Notes: generated by a model from the sequence alone, not told the origin. Shown: positions 1 to 12,339, counted from the first letter of the stretch. The stretch is DNA of 64,000 nt from Distichodus sexfasciatus (GCA_032718565.1 JAVGVS010000043.1:2043557-2107556); one strand, 5' to 3'. Numbers and translations: made by a program.

Positions 1-714
1 AAAAAAGGTTTTATTGCAAAACATAACCACAATTATGCATACAGAGCTCGGATTTCATGCTCAAAGATAAGCAGGAACACTTGTATATGATCAACCATTT
101 GCTGTGTAATAGTCATGCAACATAATCAATGGATTTTTTGATTATTGCTGAGATGTGCCCAAATACAGTTTGATTCTTTGAACATCTCTGCTCTTATGCT
201 CACGTGAAATCATAGAACTGACTGAATTGCATATAAAGATCAATTTTTAATCTGCTAATCTGTGCTTTTTGCCCCAGGCCGGTCTGTAGATTCCCTCAGA
301 GTTTATAGCTAAATTGCCTGAACTTGTTTAGTAATAATAATATGCCTTTTCACTTTGAGTTGCTGCTTCAAAAACATGATGTGCCTCCTAGAGCCCCTGA
401 ATGATTTAAAACAAGGTTGTTTAAAGTACACATCAGACTGTTCTTGCCAATTCTATGTTGGATTTTTGCATGTGGTTGGAGATAAAAATCCATCTTAAAG
501 CTGAAGGTGAATGTCAGAACCAGAACATGTTCACCTTTGCTTTTAATATATGCTCCACTGGTGTTGTGCCCTTGTACCGGGACAACTGACTTGAGCATGG
601 AAGGGCCATTCAATAGGTCTTAATGCGATTTATTCTTTAGTCCTGTGACTGTGACCTTTTTTAAAGGTACAATGAGCACAATGGACACAGGGTAAGAGCT
701 TACTCTGAACTTAC
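1..714 (-). other. vav2: vav2 intron, partial (3' edge of window)
   Basis: Intron sequence following the donor of the 715-814 exon. It holds a diverged repeat at about 320-600 that recurs at 3310-3590. No gene or other recognisable element is seen in 1-320. Confidence 0.8.
320..600. repeat. dispersed repeat of unknown type, copy 1
   Basis: It shares ordered blocks with 3310-3590: aataataat, gagttgct / gggttgct, cacctcctag-like, taaatcca-cttaaagc. Both are in the same orientation. No ends were recognised. Confidence 0.5.
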
Positions 715-814
715 CTCGACTTTACTCCTCACATCCTCCCGCGTGGCGATCAGTTCTTCCAGTATCTTCTGAGCATGCTCCATGTGACTGCAGTACTGGC
801 CATAAATCAAAAGC
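715..814 (-). CDS. vav2: vav2 exon: DH domain (last exon in window)
   Basis: The 100-base exon has G completing Arg and then 33 codons, starting LLIYGQYCSHMEHAQ and ending TREDVRSKVE. The acceptor is ctatag and the donor is gtaagt. The string YCSHMEHAQ is shared with human VAV2 and differs from the QVESA / GVESA versions of VAV1 and VAV3, so it is the clearest paralogue marker here. The exon ends in phase 0. The next expected exon (ECTLKVQDGKF...) is not present in positions 1-714 and must lie outside the window. Confidence 0.95.
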
Positions 815-2235
815 CTATAGACGACAAATGGAGTTGAGACCCACAGATTCATCACGAGTCAGCATTTACTCTCCCTGCTGTAAGTCAGTATTTGCACTGA
901 ATGCAAACATTCATTACTGGGTGTCAACATACACATTCATTACTAAGATGCAGCGTTTACATCACTGCTCTTTACCAGCTGCATTTAACATCACTTAGTG
1001 AGATGAAATGGCTATGGCTCACATCTCAGTATTGGTATGGAGGTTATTTATACTATTCAGTGTAAGTCAACATAATTCTGCTTTTAAATTTGATGCATGT
1101 TCATGACTCTGGATGGAGGAAATGGTTCTGCATTTTCATTCTTTGCTGTGATTCAGTGATTACATTCAATATGGTTTAACATTTACATGGGCTATTTCAT
1201 TGTTATTATAAATCCACAGCTGGGATGCAGTATTTACATTCATTGCATACATATTTCGGATTAATGAATCAAATCCTGAGATTTGTTCGTTTGGCAAATC
1301 TCTGATTTATAGTGCCATTAGCTAACTTACAATGAGCTTAAATGAGCTTAAGGAACTAATAAACACATACATGTACTAAGCAAAGATTCCACAAGAGCAA
1401 GTTGCTATTTCAATTTCACCTCTAAAAGCTAAACGCTATTGGACCCCTGCAGAGAAAGTCTAATTGATTTGCACGAATCCATTTGAAGTCTTCCCTTAAA
1501 CTTCATTTGGTCTATTGAGAATATCAAATGCATGTTCATTAGATTTCACAATGGTCTACTGACACAGATCAGATCAGCTTGGAAATGGTTCAAAGTCTCT
1601 CTGCCTGGAGGATGGCACCACGTGTGGCATAGATTTTCGCCTCTGATTAAAGTAGGGCACTGGAAGTGTTGGCAACCACAAAATGCTCGGACACTTCTGG
1701 CAGCCCTGCCTCTCAATCACGCTTTCGCTCAAACCAACGTTGGCATGATGGAAGTGTAATTATTGCTCTGAAAGATACTTAATGAACACAGTCTGAGCCT
1801 TTCTAAGGAGCTCGAACTGAGTGAGGAAAAGTAAAAAAATCTAGATCCAGCCCAACCACTATAATCTGACTGACATTTAGTAAATAATGGGGGAGGGGGG
1901 TCTGCACATTTATAGGAACTCAGAAAAAATGTGACTCGAGTCAGACACTCAAGGTCCTTTTTAGTAGCAAAGATAGTCTTCAAAGCATATGCTATATGTT
2001 ACTGTTATAGAACTGGTCTTCACCTCATAATACTAAAGTGACATAAAAGTTATAAAAGTTAGCATTTAAAATATCAAACAGATTGTCCTTGCAGGCATGT
2101 TCTATACCATTTTACTCAAATGTTTACATAGCACGAAACCTCAGTACAGTAAGTAGTGGTTCTACTGTGTTTTATCAGTCTGCTCAATTTATATCGTAAG
2201 ACGTTGTCCATCTACCCAAATATTATTTGTTAAAA

Positions 2236-2440
2236 TAGGGGCTGTTGGTAGCGTAAAGGTTACCACTGAGGTACTCATGAGCAAAGCACCGTCCCTAAGC
2301 ACTACTTGCCGAATGCTTCCTGTCAGCTGCCCACTGCTCCTTCATGGATGGGTCAAATGCAGAGGTCACATATCATTATGGTGCACTGTGTGCTGTGATG
2401 TGTTCACAATGAAAAATAATCACTCACTCACTCAATCATG
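2236..2440 (+). repeat. A-type tRNA-headed SINE, internally deleted
   Basis: Same family as 41289-41528. Here the head (tggtagcgtaaaggt) runs directly into ccactgaggtactcatgag, so the B-box part is deleted. The body ends gtgttcacaatgaaaaataa. Confidence 0.7.
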
Positions 2441-2555
2441 CATCCTGAGCATGTTCTGAATTTAAAATAGGAAGGCAGATAAATGCAGAACCAAACAAAC
2501 ATATACGTTTAAGCAAAGCTGTAACTCCCTTCACTTTGTTGATTAATAAACAAAG

Positions 2556-2756
2556 GTGGTGGTGGCCTAGTGGCAGGATTCTTGGCTACAGCCATGCCTC
2601 ACCCAGGGCCAAAAGGTTGCAGAACACTGCAACCACTGCAAACATCAAAACTGCCACCAATCCCTGAGCAAGACTCTATACCCCCTAACTGCCCAAGAGA
2701 GAGAATCCATATAATTAGTAAATGGATAAGAGCATCTGATAAATGTTATGAATGCC
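2556..2756 (+). repeat. B-type SINE
   Basis: The head ggtggcctagtggcaggat is an A-box-like tRNA part. The tail ggataagagcatctgataaa is shared with the L2 LINE. The middle is rearranged relative to 36975-37187. Confidence 0.65.
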
Positions 2757-2859
2757 TTAACATCAACTCTCTATGAGAAATCAGGAAACACACCATTTTC
2801 TGCCTATCTACAGAAGGTGCACACAGTTTTTCTACTGAATCATGCGTTTTGTCCCTGCT

Positions 2860-3085
2860 ATGACTCGACATGGCATTGGAACGGCTGCAGAGGAAGGCCC
2901 ATGGAGCCTCCCTGCTGATCCACTTGCTGTCCGGGCTTCCATGCTCTCGGGGATAAACGGGCCTGATTAAGGACTGATGTGGAACGGGAGAGGCGGTTGA
3001 TGAAGATTAATGGGAGCCAGGCTAAATTATGAGCTGCGACACGGATTCAGCAGCACGTGGAAAACGCTAGGGCAGGTGTCGTGAA
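2860..3085. promoter_or_regulatory. candidate intronic regulatory block
   Basis: GC-rich repeat-free block with gattaagg, gaagattaatggg and gaattagcgctaat cores. Same reasoning and limits as the block at 6430-6690. Confidence 0.25.
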
Positions 3086-3188
3086 TTAGCGCTAATAACA
3101 GATGACACAGACATAATTGAACATGAAGGTCTTTTTTATGACTCAATTTTATATCAAAGTGGATTGTAACGTGGACCAGGCCAAGGAA

Positions 3189-3190
<2 letters not shown>

Positions 3191-3221
<31 letters not shown>
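3191..3221. repeat. (GA)n microsatellite
   Basis: Uninterrupted GA run within a vav2 intron. Confidence 0.97.
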
Positions 3222-3223
<2 letters not shown>

Positions 3224-3309
3224 TGAGAGCTGAAGCTAAATTGGTGATCACTTTCACTCATCACCTAAGTAGGGTAACAAACTGAACTTTGCACAAATTT
3301 TGTATTAGC

Positions 3310-3590
3310 ACTAACTGGCAATAATAATATAATAGACTCTTTTGCATTGGGTTGCTGATTCAGAAGCATTCTGCACCTCCTAGTGCTGTAGAGAGACCTG
3401 AAATAAACAAGGCGTTTTTTAAAATACACAATTTCCTAGTAAGCTCTATGTTTGGGGTATAAATCCAGCTTAAAGCCTGAGGGGAATGTCCAAATTCAGG
3501 GCGTCTTCACACTTAAGGAGCTTTCAACAAATGCCCCATTGGGATGCTGCCCTCTAACACGAACAACTACCAACTCAACACGCAGGGGAT
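3310..3590. repeat. dispersed repeat of unknown type, copy 2
   Basis: A direct-orientation relative of 320-600, about 3 kb away, clearly diverged. It is not recognised as any named family. Confidence 0.5.
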
Positions 3591-4228
3591 ATTCAGCTGG
3601 ACTTATGCTATTTTACTTGTCCTTGACAAGTCACATCATATGTTTAACTCGACAAACCACAACCGAAGAACACTTCTCAAGATCAAACTCACTGTTTTAC
3701 TGACTTGCAGAGATTTTATTAACACTTCTTTATCCATTTGGTATCTATCCGGATACATAAAAAAATTATTTGATAACAAATAATACATTTTTGAAAATAA
3801 ACGTCTTCCCTATTGATTACTCGCTAACATTATAAAATCGAAAAAAAATCTGATCAATTGAAAATTAAGTTTTGGATCATTCTGAGCCATTTGGATTCAT
3901 TTTGGCTTATAAAATGAGCTGCTTTTGGCTTTTTGGAAGTGAATGACATTTTTGTGCATGATTGTGTTCAATACTAGAGTCGCGAGCGCTAACGCGCGTT
4001 TACCATGTGAATCGTGTTATTATTGCCGTTTTACACAATTACTTCTGTTTTTGTGCACGGAATTACTCAGAAATAATTTCGCGTACAGAGGAATGAATAT
4101 AATGTCTGGTAAAATCGAAGTCTTGTGATTCTGACGGTAAATTAAAAGGATTCTGAATTATTAAACACTAATAATAAACAACGCAAAATGCCTGCCTCTG
4201 TTTTAAAGAGTTTTAACAGTGATATTCT

Positions 4229-4351
4229 TAGTGTTGTGGTCTCGACTGGTCTTGAAATAAAATCCTGAGTCCTCTTCGTCCAAGTTGGCCGACACAAGAC
4301 CGAGACTTTTAAAAACAGGTCTCAAGACCAGTCTCGAGTCTCCCAACGCTA
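4229..4351. mobile_element. small MITE with inverted ends
   Basis: The ends are tagtgttgtggtctcgactg and, reversed, ctagcgttgggagactcgag. It shares cttgaaataaaatcc and gagtcctctt strings with the larger copy at 59386-59878. No clear target duplication. Confidence 0.5.
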
Positions 4352-4997
4352 GTTCAGGTTGTAAGACAGAGTTGGATTTAAACTCACAAACTCTTGGTCA
4401 TTACGTGAGGGCCCTACCATGAGACCACCACCATTTTAACCTAACCCAGTAGCTTATGGAGCTAATGACGTCTTATGTTGCCATATAATAGAAAATTTGA
4501 ATTTAATCAGACACAAAAGAACAAATGATTTGTATAGTTTGAGACATATATAAAGAAAAACTGTTCCCACTGTGCCCACTGTTCTATGTAATCTAGCTGA
4601 AATGCACAGTAACAGTCTTGTACATCTTAAAAATGCTTAACATGCATGGTCTACCTTTTAAAGTGAAATGCTGCTCATGACACTAGGCTTAAAAATTACG
4701 TTTAATGTTTTCATTAACAGCTCAGTACTCTATTATTCTAAGTCGACATACTGAGTGTAGGACACATAATGGTTGCTAATGGAGGGAATTAAAGTGCTAT
4801 GCAGACCACTTACGCTTGACTCGTAGAGTACATTTTTCCCTTCAAATTTTAGCCTCAGTATAGACAATTTTAAGGATTAATTTAACTTGGAAATAAGCAG
4901 TCAGGGCAAATTCTGGACAGTTTGGACAGTTTATTGATGGATTACAGGATGACACAGTGTGACCTCAGACAAAGACCTGACTTGGAAAATATCAAAG

Positions 4998-5200
4998 GTA
5001 GAGGTAGTGGCCTAGTGGTAGGATACTTGCCTACAGACCAGGAGGTTATGGGTTAAAATCCCACCTCCAACACTACCACCACTGTGCCCCTGAACAAGAC
5101 CCAATTAACCCAATTTGCTCCAGAACAACTGTCCCTGAAATCAGAAAAGAGAAGTCGCTTCGGATAAGAATGTCTGATAAATGCCAAAAATGTATATATC
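4998..5200 (+). repeat. B-type SINE
   Basis: It has the A-box-like tggcctagtgg, a B-box-like gggttaaaatcc, and the L2-type tail cggataagaatgtctgataa. It lies just before an A-type SINE in the same orientation. Confidence 0.72.
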
Positions 5201-5261
5201 AAAGAAAAGGTTATGCAGATATGGTATGCTTTTTGGGCTAAAGCAACCACCAAAGACACAA

Positions 5262-5478
5262 ATGGGGCAGTTGGGAGTGTAACGGTCAAGTCCCAGACTG
5301 GTAAAGGTACCACTGAGGTACTCATGAGCAAGGTACCGTCCCCTGGACGCTGCCCATGTCAGGTGCCCACTGCTCCTTCACAGATGGGTCAAATGCAGAG
5401 GTCACATTTCATTGTGGTGGAGTATATGCTGTGCTGTGTTCACAATGGCAAAAAATCACTCACTTTCACTTTAACAAT
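5262..5478 (+). repeat. A-type SINE
   Basis: The head is ttgggagtgtaacggtcaag and the body is gaggtactcatgagcaaggt ... tcacagatgggtcaaatgc, ending with the tcactcacttt type end. The B box is partly lost. Confidence 0.7.
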
Positions 5479-6429
5479 CTGTCCCACAGGACATCATTGA
5501 AGGCTATGTGCTTTCAGTACATTCACTACTGCAGCTACTACACCCAGCTAAGAGAGGCCAAATTCCCAACGCACCCTCTGCCCCGGCCACCTCCAGCGAT
5601 GTCAAAAGTTAAAGGTGCTGGTACGATAAGACTAGTTCTGAGAACTGCACTCAGGCAGAAGAGTTCAGCAACATTCAAGCCCTCTGCTCTGCCAAATCTG
5701 GAGTTCGCTCTGGTTTTTCAGCACTCCAGGCTCTTTAGATGAGAAGAGAGGGAGAGGGTTAGAGAGAGACGGAGAACAAGACAGAGTGCCAGGCATCTTT
5801 AAGGTAAGACCTTGGGTGGGCGCTTCGCAAAAGTGAAGACGCTTTAAATTCCGATCACTTCCGGTGCTATCGCTGGCCGCTCTGCCGTTCTCATTATGGC
5901 AAAGCTGTCATGCGTGTTATTCTAGAGAAAACAAATTTGTCTAAACCTCTCCTCCCTCACTCCACCCTTCCTCACTGCTGAAAGCTGACGAGCCAGCCGA
6001 GAGATTTAACCGGATCTGACACGTGGCACCAAATCCCCTGACCTCCGTTTAAAATCCGGCAACATGCGGAGGGACCCGAGCTCACGTCCGGACACCCAGC
6101 AGCTCATTGCGGTCTCACTTGGCCCCAGTTCCATCAGTGGCAAATTAATGAAGAAAGGGTTCTCCAAAACCAGTTGGATTCCACAGCTGGAATCCTGTTT
6201 AAATGTTTGGTGACCTTTCCCAACACATCATATCCAACTCAACATAAAAATACTCGTTTTAAAACCCCTCCCTTCCTTTTTGTTATCATCTTCCTCCTCC
6301 TCCTCCTCCTCTCTCTGTCTCTGCATCTCTCTTCCTCTGACACTTCAAAAAAGAACCCTGGCATTCTCCTAGGTGCTATTCACAGAGTCGACATTCCCAA
6401 AAAGCTTTTTATTCATTCCATTCCATGGA

Positions 6430-6690
6430 ACGAAAGGTCGCGGCGACTTACAAGAGGAGATAACAAAATTAATTAAAGCCGCCCGGGTCCAGGGAGACAC
6501 CGACGGAGGCGTTGGAAGAGGGCGGCCCAAATCCCCTGGCCATTTTCCGCTTTGTAGGGAGCAGAGAGATAGAAATGCGCGCTTCATAATGAGGCGGTGA
6601 AAGGCGTCAATCACAGGGAAGGACGGGAAAGTGGGGCGAGGCGGCCCTGCCCTAATGAAATGAATAATTTACCAAAAATACCTGCTTCAT
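6430..6690. promoter_or_regulatory. candidate intronic regulatory block
   Basis: A GC-rich, repeat-free block inside an AT-rich intron. It contains AT homeobox-like cores (aattaattaaag, taatgaaatgaataatt) set in GC-rich sequence (cgcggcgac, gaggcggccctgcc). This texture is common in vertebrate conserved non-coding elements, but conservation cannot be seen from one sequence. No splice-bounded coding frame is found. Confidence 0.3.
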
Positions 6691-9022
6691 GCCTAATGTC
6701 AACCAGTGTAAATATGTCCATGCACTGTCATATGCAGATCAATGCTTTATGTGTTTTCTTTCCATCATCCTTTATTTTCTGGGGGAGAAATTCTGATTCT
6801 CAATGAGCTGATGGCTCTATTTTTGAACTGTGAAGACTGTAGCTGGAATCCACAAGAGAGAAAGAGATCATTTCAGGGTTCAGGAAGCTTGGGGAAGCTT
6901 CTCGGTTGCACACTAAAAGGACGGCAGGGTCAGATCACAGATTCTTAGGTAGATAAACAAAAGAGCGGCTGTGCTGTCAGGCCAACTCCGTGAGACGTGG
7001 CCCTGAGGACACCGCTAACAGCCCTCTAATGAGCCAATTACCTATGCAATCTGACACCCGGAAACATTGAGACTGCTGAACTCTTACTTTCCTCAATACT
7101 TTCACTAACATTTTTGAAAGAGCAGAACGCTCGTCTCCCCCCAGTTCGGATTATTCTCTCTCTCTGCTGCTGCTTCTGTCAGCCAAGATGTCTAGAACAC
7201 AGGAAAGAGAGCCAGAACGTTCCAGGAGAGCTGCTGTCCTTAAGAGAATCAAACCCATGATTATCTGCGCATGCACCCGCTTCATTATGCAATCCAGACT
7301 GCGGGCTACAGCAGTGCCGCTCGTTTGTCAAAACTCAAGCTTCTTATCAGCACTAATCCGGTCGGACTCGGGCTCTGTATACACCTTTGTCGATCAGGTC
7401 TGACAGATAAGGAGCCCAACGTCCAACGCAAAGTGTCAGAAGCAAAACAAGAAGCCTGAAGACGAATGAATAAAGGACAAGGACTTTGATCTCCAATGTG
7501 GGAGCGCTAACAGAGGTACGATGACGAAGAGAAGGGAGAAAAAACTCAGCATCCATTGTTCTTTCAGACAGCATGTGACTTTTTGAAGTCCGACGTTTGG
7601 CTTGTAGCCTGTGCAAAACAACCCTCCTCTGGCGCCAATTACCCTGCTTGATAGGCTCATTTTGATCTCCCTTCAGTCTCACCTCTCGTGTAATCTCAGC
7701 TCAATCAACTCGGCGGTAATAATGGATGTTTACAGCCATTATAAAACCAATTTACACCTGTACCATCCAATCAAGCTACTCACAATAATTCCCATCCCAT
7801 ATGTCCCGGCCCCATAACGCAGGCCATTACAATTTGAGCAGAGTCATCTGAGAGAATGTGGTTGTATTTATTAGACATATTTATGGAGGTTATAAATCAC
7901 ACTTGTTGAGGATATAATCCGATATGGGTTTGGATAAAATATATGTTGAGATGATTTAATTAAAAAAACAATATACTTAATCAGAGTTTGAGTTACAGAA
8001 GATTCTAATACAAGAAATGTTGAAGCGTCTCAAGCAGAACAGCAAAGTTCTAAGCATTTGATAACTGCCAGTAATAGAGATAAGGCAGGGTGCAAATACC
8101 AAGGGTTGTATGCAAGGGTTTGTAACAAAAAACTAAAGATCAAAATGACAAAACAATATGTAAACTGGGAACACAGGGAGAACACAGACTTAGGCTGAAC
8201 TAACACCAGCACAAACATAAGTAGAGAACTTAGAGAACCACAGATGAAGCAGATTAGAGCCAAAGACATAGACAAGGGAACACAATACTGTCACGTCTGT
8301 GCAGCCACGTCTCTAGCAATCCCAGTCATTTTGGCCAGGGTCTGTTTTTCGTCTTTCTCACTCATTGGTGTTGGGATTATGGTGATTATTTAGCACACCT
8401 GTGCATAATTATGTTGCTCCTTAGGCTTTGCTTAGGTTTTGTTTGGACGTCCAGGTTTGTACATCACGTTTGCGTCTTGAGCATTTGTTTGGGTTGATTT
8501 CTCTGTAGTATTATGAAGCTCACCGTCCAGTCACCATAATGCTAACCCTTTCTCTTTTCTGTTACAGAGTGTTTGAGTTTGATCGCCACAGGCTCACACT
8601 ACGGTACTGGGAAACATTGCTCCTGTAAGCTTGTTACCCAGAGAGACTCTGGAACAGGGGTCGCCAACCTGTCGCTAGATCAGTAGATCGGTAGATCTTT
8701 GAAGCGTTCACGTTCACGTTAGATCCCGAAAATAAACGGAAAAAATATATAAAATCTCGCCTGATTAACTTCCCTCTCTACTGAACCGGTTGCGGCATTT
8801 TCATAGTAGCATGAAAGTGACCAATGAGGTAAGAGAAAAATGCTTTTATTGAGAAGTGTTCTTACTGCAAGTATTAGTGATAGGAATTCTTACAGCTTGG
8901 CTCACTAAAAAAAGCCGGCTCTTTCAGCTCCCAAGTCGCTCCTCAGATTTATTTGTTGCTCAAATTAATTTATTACCAAAAATAATGTAAAATTATGTGT
9001 AAAATGAATGACTAATTTAGTG

Positions 9023-9258
9023 AAGTGAAAGATTATTTGTCATTGTGAACACACCACATCACAACACACAGTGCACCACAACAAAATGTGACCTCTGCAT
9101 TTGACCCATCCATGAAGGAGCAGTGGGCAGCTAACAAGTGCAGTGCCCAGGGACTGTACCTTGCTCATGAGTACCTCATTTACCGGCCCAGGATTCAAAT
9201 CTCCAAACTTCTGATCACGGGGCGAACACTCTAACGTTACGCCACCAACTGCCGAAAA
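9023..9258 (-). repeat. A-type SINE, inside the hAT-type element
   Basis: Reversed, it starts ggtggcgtaacgttagagtg with a B-box-like gatttgaatcc, then the standard body. Its head end is within 3 bases of the Tc1 insertion site at 9261. Confidence 0.75.
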
Positions 9259-9262
9259 CATA

Positions 9263-10765
9263 CAGTTGTGGACAAAATTGTTGGTACTGTTCCCACAATG
9301 GTCACTGAAATAACTTGAAACTGACAAAAGGAATAATACATAACAATTTACTGAAAATTAACAAATGAAAGTCAAACATTACTTTTGAATTGCGGTTCAA
9401 CAGAATTATATTAAAGAGCAAACTTATGAAACTGGCCTGGACAAAAATGATGGTACCCCTGAAAAAGACTGAAAACGATTTGACTTAAACTAAGGTGTGT
9501 CCTGTAATTAGCATCACAGGTGTCTTCAAATTTGCAATCAGTCAGTCTGCCTATTTAAAGGGTGAAATGTAGTCCCTGTGCTGTTTGGTATTATGGTGTG
9601 TACTACACTGAACATGGACCACAGACAGCTAAGCAGAGAATTGTCTCAAGAGATTAGAAAGAAAATAATAGACAAGCATGTTAAAGGTAAAGGCTATAAG
9701 ACCATCTCCAAGCAACTTGATGTTCCTGTGACAACAGTTCCACATATTATTCAGAAGTTTAAGGTCCATGGGACTGTAGTCAACCTCCCTGAGATTAAAA
9801 GTGAAGTCCAAGGACAAGGTACATCAGTGTCAGATCGCACCATCCATCGCTGTTTGAGCCAAAGTGGACTTAATGGAAGACACCACTGTTGAAAGCAAAT
9901 CATAAAAAAGCGAGACTGGAATTTGCCAAAATGCATATTGACAAACCACAAAGCTTCTGGGAGAATGTCCTTTGGACAGATGAGAAAAAACTGGAGCTTT
10001 TTGGCAAGTCACATCTGCTCCATGTTCACAGACACAAAAATGAAGCATACAAAGAAAAGAACACTGTACCTACTGTGAAACATGGAGGAGGTTCAGTTAT
10101 GTTCTGAGGCTGCTTTGCTGCGTCTGGCACAGGGAGTCTTGAATCTGTGCAATATAAATTGAAATCTCAAGACTATCAAGTCATTCTGGAGCAAAATGTG
10201 CTGCCCAGCGTCAGAAAGCTTGGTCTCAGTAGCAGGTCATGGGTCCTCCAACAGGATAATGACCCAAAACACACAGCTAAAAACACCCAAGAATGGCTAA
10301 GAACAGAACTTTTGACTTTTCTGAAGTGGTCTTCTATGAGCCCTCATCTAAATCCTATCAAAAATCTGTGGAAGGAGCTGAAACGTGCAGTCTGGAGAAG
10401 GCACCCTTCGTACCTGAGACAGCTAGAACGGTTTGCTCACGAAAAGTGAGCCAAAATATGTGTCGACAGATGCAGAAGTCTCATTGAGAGTTAGAGGAAT
10501 CGCTTTTTTGCAGTGATTGCCTCAAAAGGTTGTGCAACAAAATATTGTTAGGAGTACCATCATTTTTGTCCAGGCCAGTTTCATTAGTTTGTTTTTTAAA
10601 ATAATTCTGTTGAACCACAATTCAAAAGCAACGTCTGATTTTCATTTGTTAATCTTCAGTAAATTGCTATGTATTATTCCTTTTGTCAGTTTCAAGTTAT
10701 TTCAGTGACCATTGTGGGTTTTTCTTTCTGTAACGGAAGGGAACCAACAATTTTGTCCACATCTG
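9263..10765 (+). mobile_element. Tc1-type transposon, decayed
   Basis: A 1.5-kb element flanked by TA on both sides (9261-9262, 10766-10767). The ends are inverted repeats over 200 bases long, with the outer motif tgtggacaaaattgttgg repeated as an inner variant cctggacaaaaatgatgg: the inverted/direct repeat layout of many fish Tc1 elements. It holds a broken transposase reading frame. It sits immediately beside a reversed SINE, and both are inside the hAT-type element. Confidence 0.92.
9614..10551 (+). pseudogene. Tc1 transposase pseudogene
   Basis: It starts MDHRQLSRELSQEIRKK with an N-terminal helix-turn-helix DNA-binding region. An internal segment is missing between about 9796 and 9810, judging by the usual length of the family. 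The frame shifts near 9890. A TGA at 10105-10107 interrupts the usual VMFWGCF motif, with further stops at 10447-10449 and 10492-10494. Catalytic region motifs are visible (LWTDE, QQDNDPKHTA), but the third acidic residue in the SPDLNPIE motif is Lys (codon 10360-10362). Transposases of this family cut and paste DNA at TA sites. This copy cannot be active. Confidence 0.93.
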
Positions 10766-12339
10766 TATTTTATATCAAATGTTTTATTTTTATGGCTTAT
10801 TATACTCAACATGGAACAGAGTGCTACAAAAAATGTAAGTACAAAAACAAATACCCATCTCAATTTGACAAAAAGATCTCTTTTTCTGTTTTTGCTGTCT
10901 TTTTTTCAATATGTAGATCTTGTCTTTCAGCAGGGTCGAGGTCAGGGATCTTGGGCTTGAAAAGGTTGGTGACCACTGCCCTAGAAAGTCTGTCTGAGCT
11001 GATTGAAGTTGACTTTGCTTTTGCTCCAAGGAGTGTGTGACGCGAGCTGGAGCTCAGGTCCTATAGTGATCACATCAGACCTGCATCGCTAAGTGGACTT
11101 TAAGCGTGTTTTGCGGGCCTAACTTTGGTGCTGTGTGTATTACTGTTTTGTTTGGACTCTTGCGGATAAAAGAGAGAAATGTTTCAGTCAACTCCTGCAT
11201 CTGCGTCCCAAAGGGCCTCTTAGGGAACGTGGCCACTAGGGGTCAAATCGTGACAATACGCTACTAAAAATGGAAACATGAAATTGGAAAACACTGACAT
11301 TGCAATTTATACATAATGAAATATAAAGCTATCAAATAACTTGAAAAGATCAATTAAGAATGTATGAATCATTCTAAAATGTTGATTTTGCAGGTGGGAG
11401 AGCATCTGCAAACACACAATAAAAATATATTACAAAAAAAGTCCAAAAAACAACTTCATTGGTTTGAACCATATTTTCTTGTGCTTTATGCAAGAACCCT
11501 TATATCAGAGTAAATAATGGTGTTTCAACAGTCATGGAAAATTAAGTGGGCAACCTAAACACAAGCACATATGGGCAAAGTAGACATTCCAATCAACTTA
11601 ACGAGCAGGTATTTGGATTGCGAAGGACCTAATGGATACTCATGTCAGCACTGGGCTTTCCTTTTGTATTAAGCAGTGAAAACGTTTTTAAAATATTTAT
11701 TTGCCTTGCTGAACCCTCCACATGCAGTGATCTAAAAACTGCACATCACACTGACAAATCTGAAATGATTTACTGTGAAACCCTAGTATTTTACCATTTA
11801 AAAAATCTATATACAGCAGATTTTTATTCTTTCAGAGGACTGTGGCACATTAGGGTCACAATAAAGGCTGATGACATGGAGCAAGTAGCCAAGCATGATA
11901 TGAATTAGCTGACTGCTATATCCAAAGCCTGTCTTTTAGTCATACACCAGTGCTCATAGAGAGCCTAGAGATGTGCTGTGCTGTGTGTGTGTAAGTGTGT
12001 GAGTGTGTGTGTGCTCATTCAGCTGATTCAGCTGCAGTTCCAGGCCAATGCTGTAGGACCACTCATTAAGGCTGTGTGCAGAATGTTCACTGCTATTTTA
12101 AAAACGTCTTCTCACAAATTTCTTTTCATATGGTGACTTGGTCTGCATGTCATCTCACGGTGAGTGTGTTACAGAGCTAAAAGGATCTGCACACCCACGA
12201 AACAGCTGATCGCTCAGGCATTTCAACAAAGATAAGGCATCATCCTCTTGTTGGTCTATTCTCAGGACAGCATTGGCATGAAAATCGCCTCCTGCTGGCT
12301 CCAATTCTCCCCTCGCTTTACCATTTCCTCTCTCTTATA

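Larger units (their letters stand above)
8655..10978. mobile_element. non-autonomous hAT-type element, interrupted
   Basis: The left end is caggggtcgccaacc and the right end, reversed, is cagtggtcaccaacc, a typical hAT terminal inverted repeat. The flanks ctctggaa (8647-8654) and ccctagaa (10979-10986) match at 6 of 8 bases, consistent with a decayed 8-base hAT target duplication. Removing the inner SINE and Tc1 leaves about 580 bases with no transposase, so it depended on another copy for movement. Confidence 0.6.
8289..11255. mobile_element. solo-LTR-like element interrupted by later insertions
   Basis: The ends are tgtcacg (8289) and cgtgaca (11249-11255), the TG...CA form of LTRs, flanked on both sides by ATAC (8285-8288 and 11256-11259), a 4-base target duplication. 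Near the right end is a short string (ctcctgcatctgcgtcc) of a kind common at the 3' end of fish Gypsy-type LTRs, by memory. Without the inner hAT-type insertion the element is about 640 bases and has no coding sequence, so it reads as a solo LTR left by recombination. The assignment to Gypsy is inference. No LTR-retrotransposon genes are present. Confidence 0.6.

Noticed and set aside
5356..5742. 128-codon plus-strand frame
   Set aside because: The first part is SINE sequence and the rest has no recognised motif or splice context.
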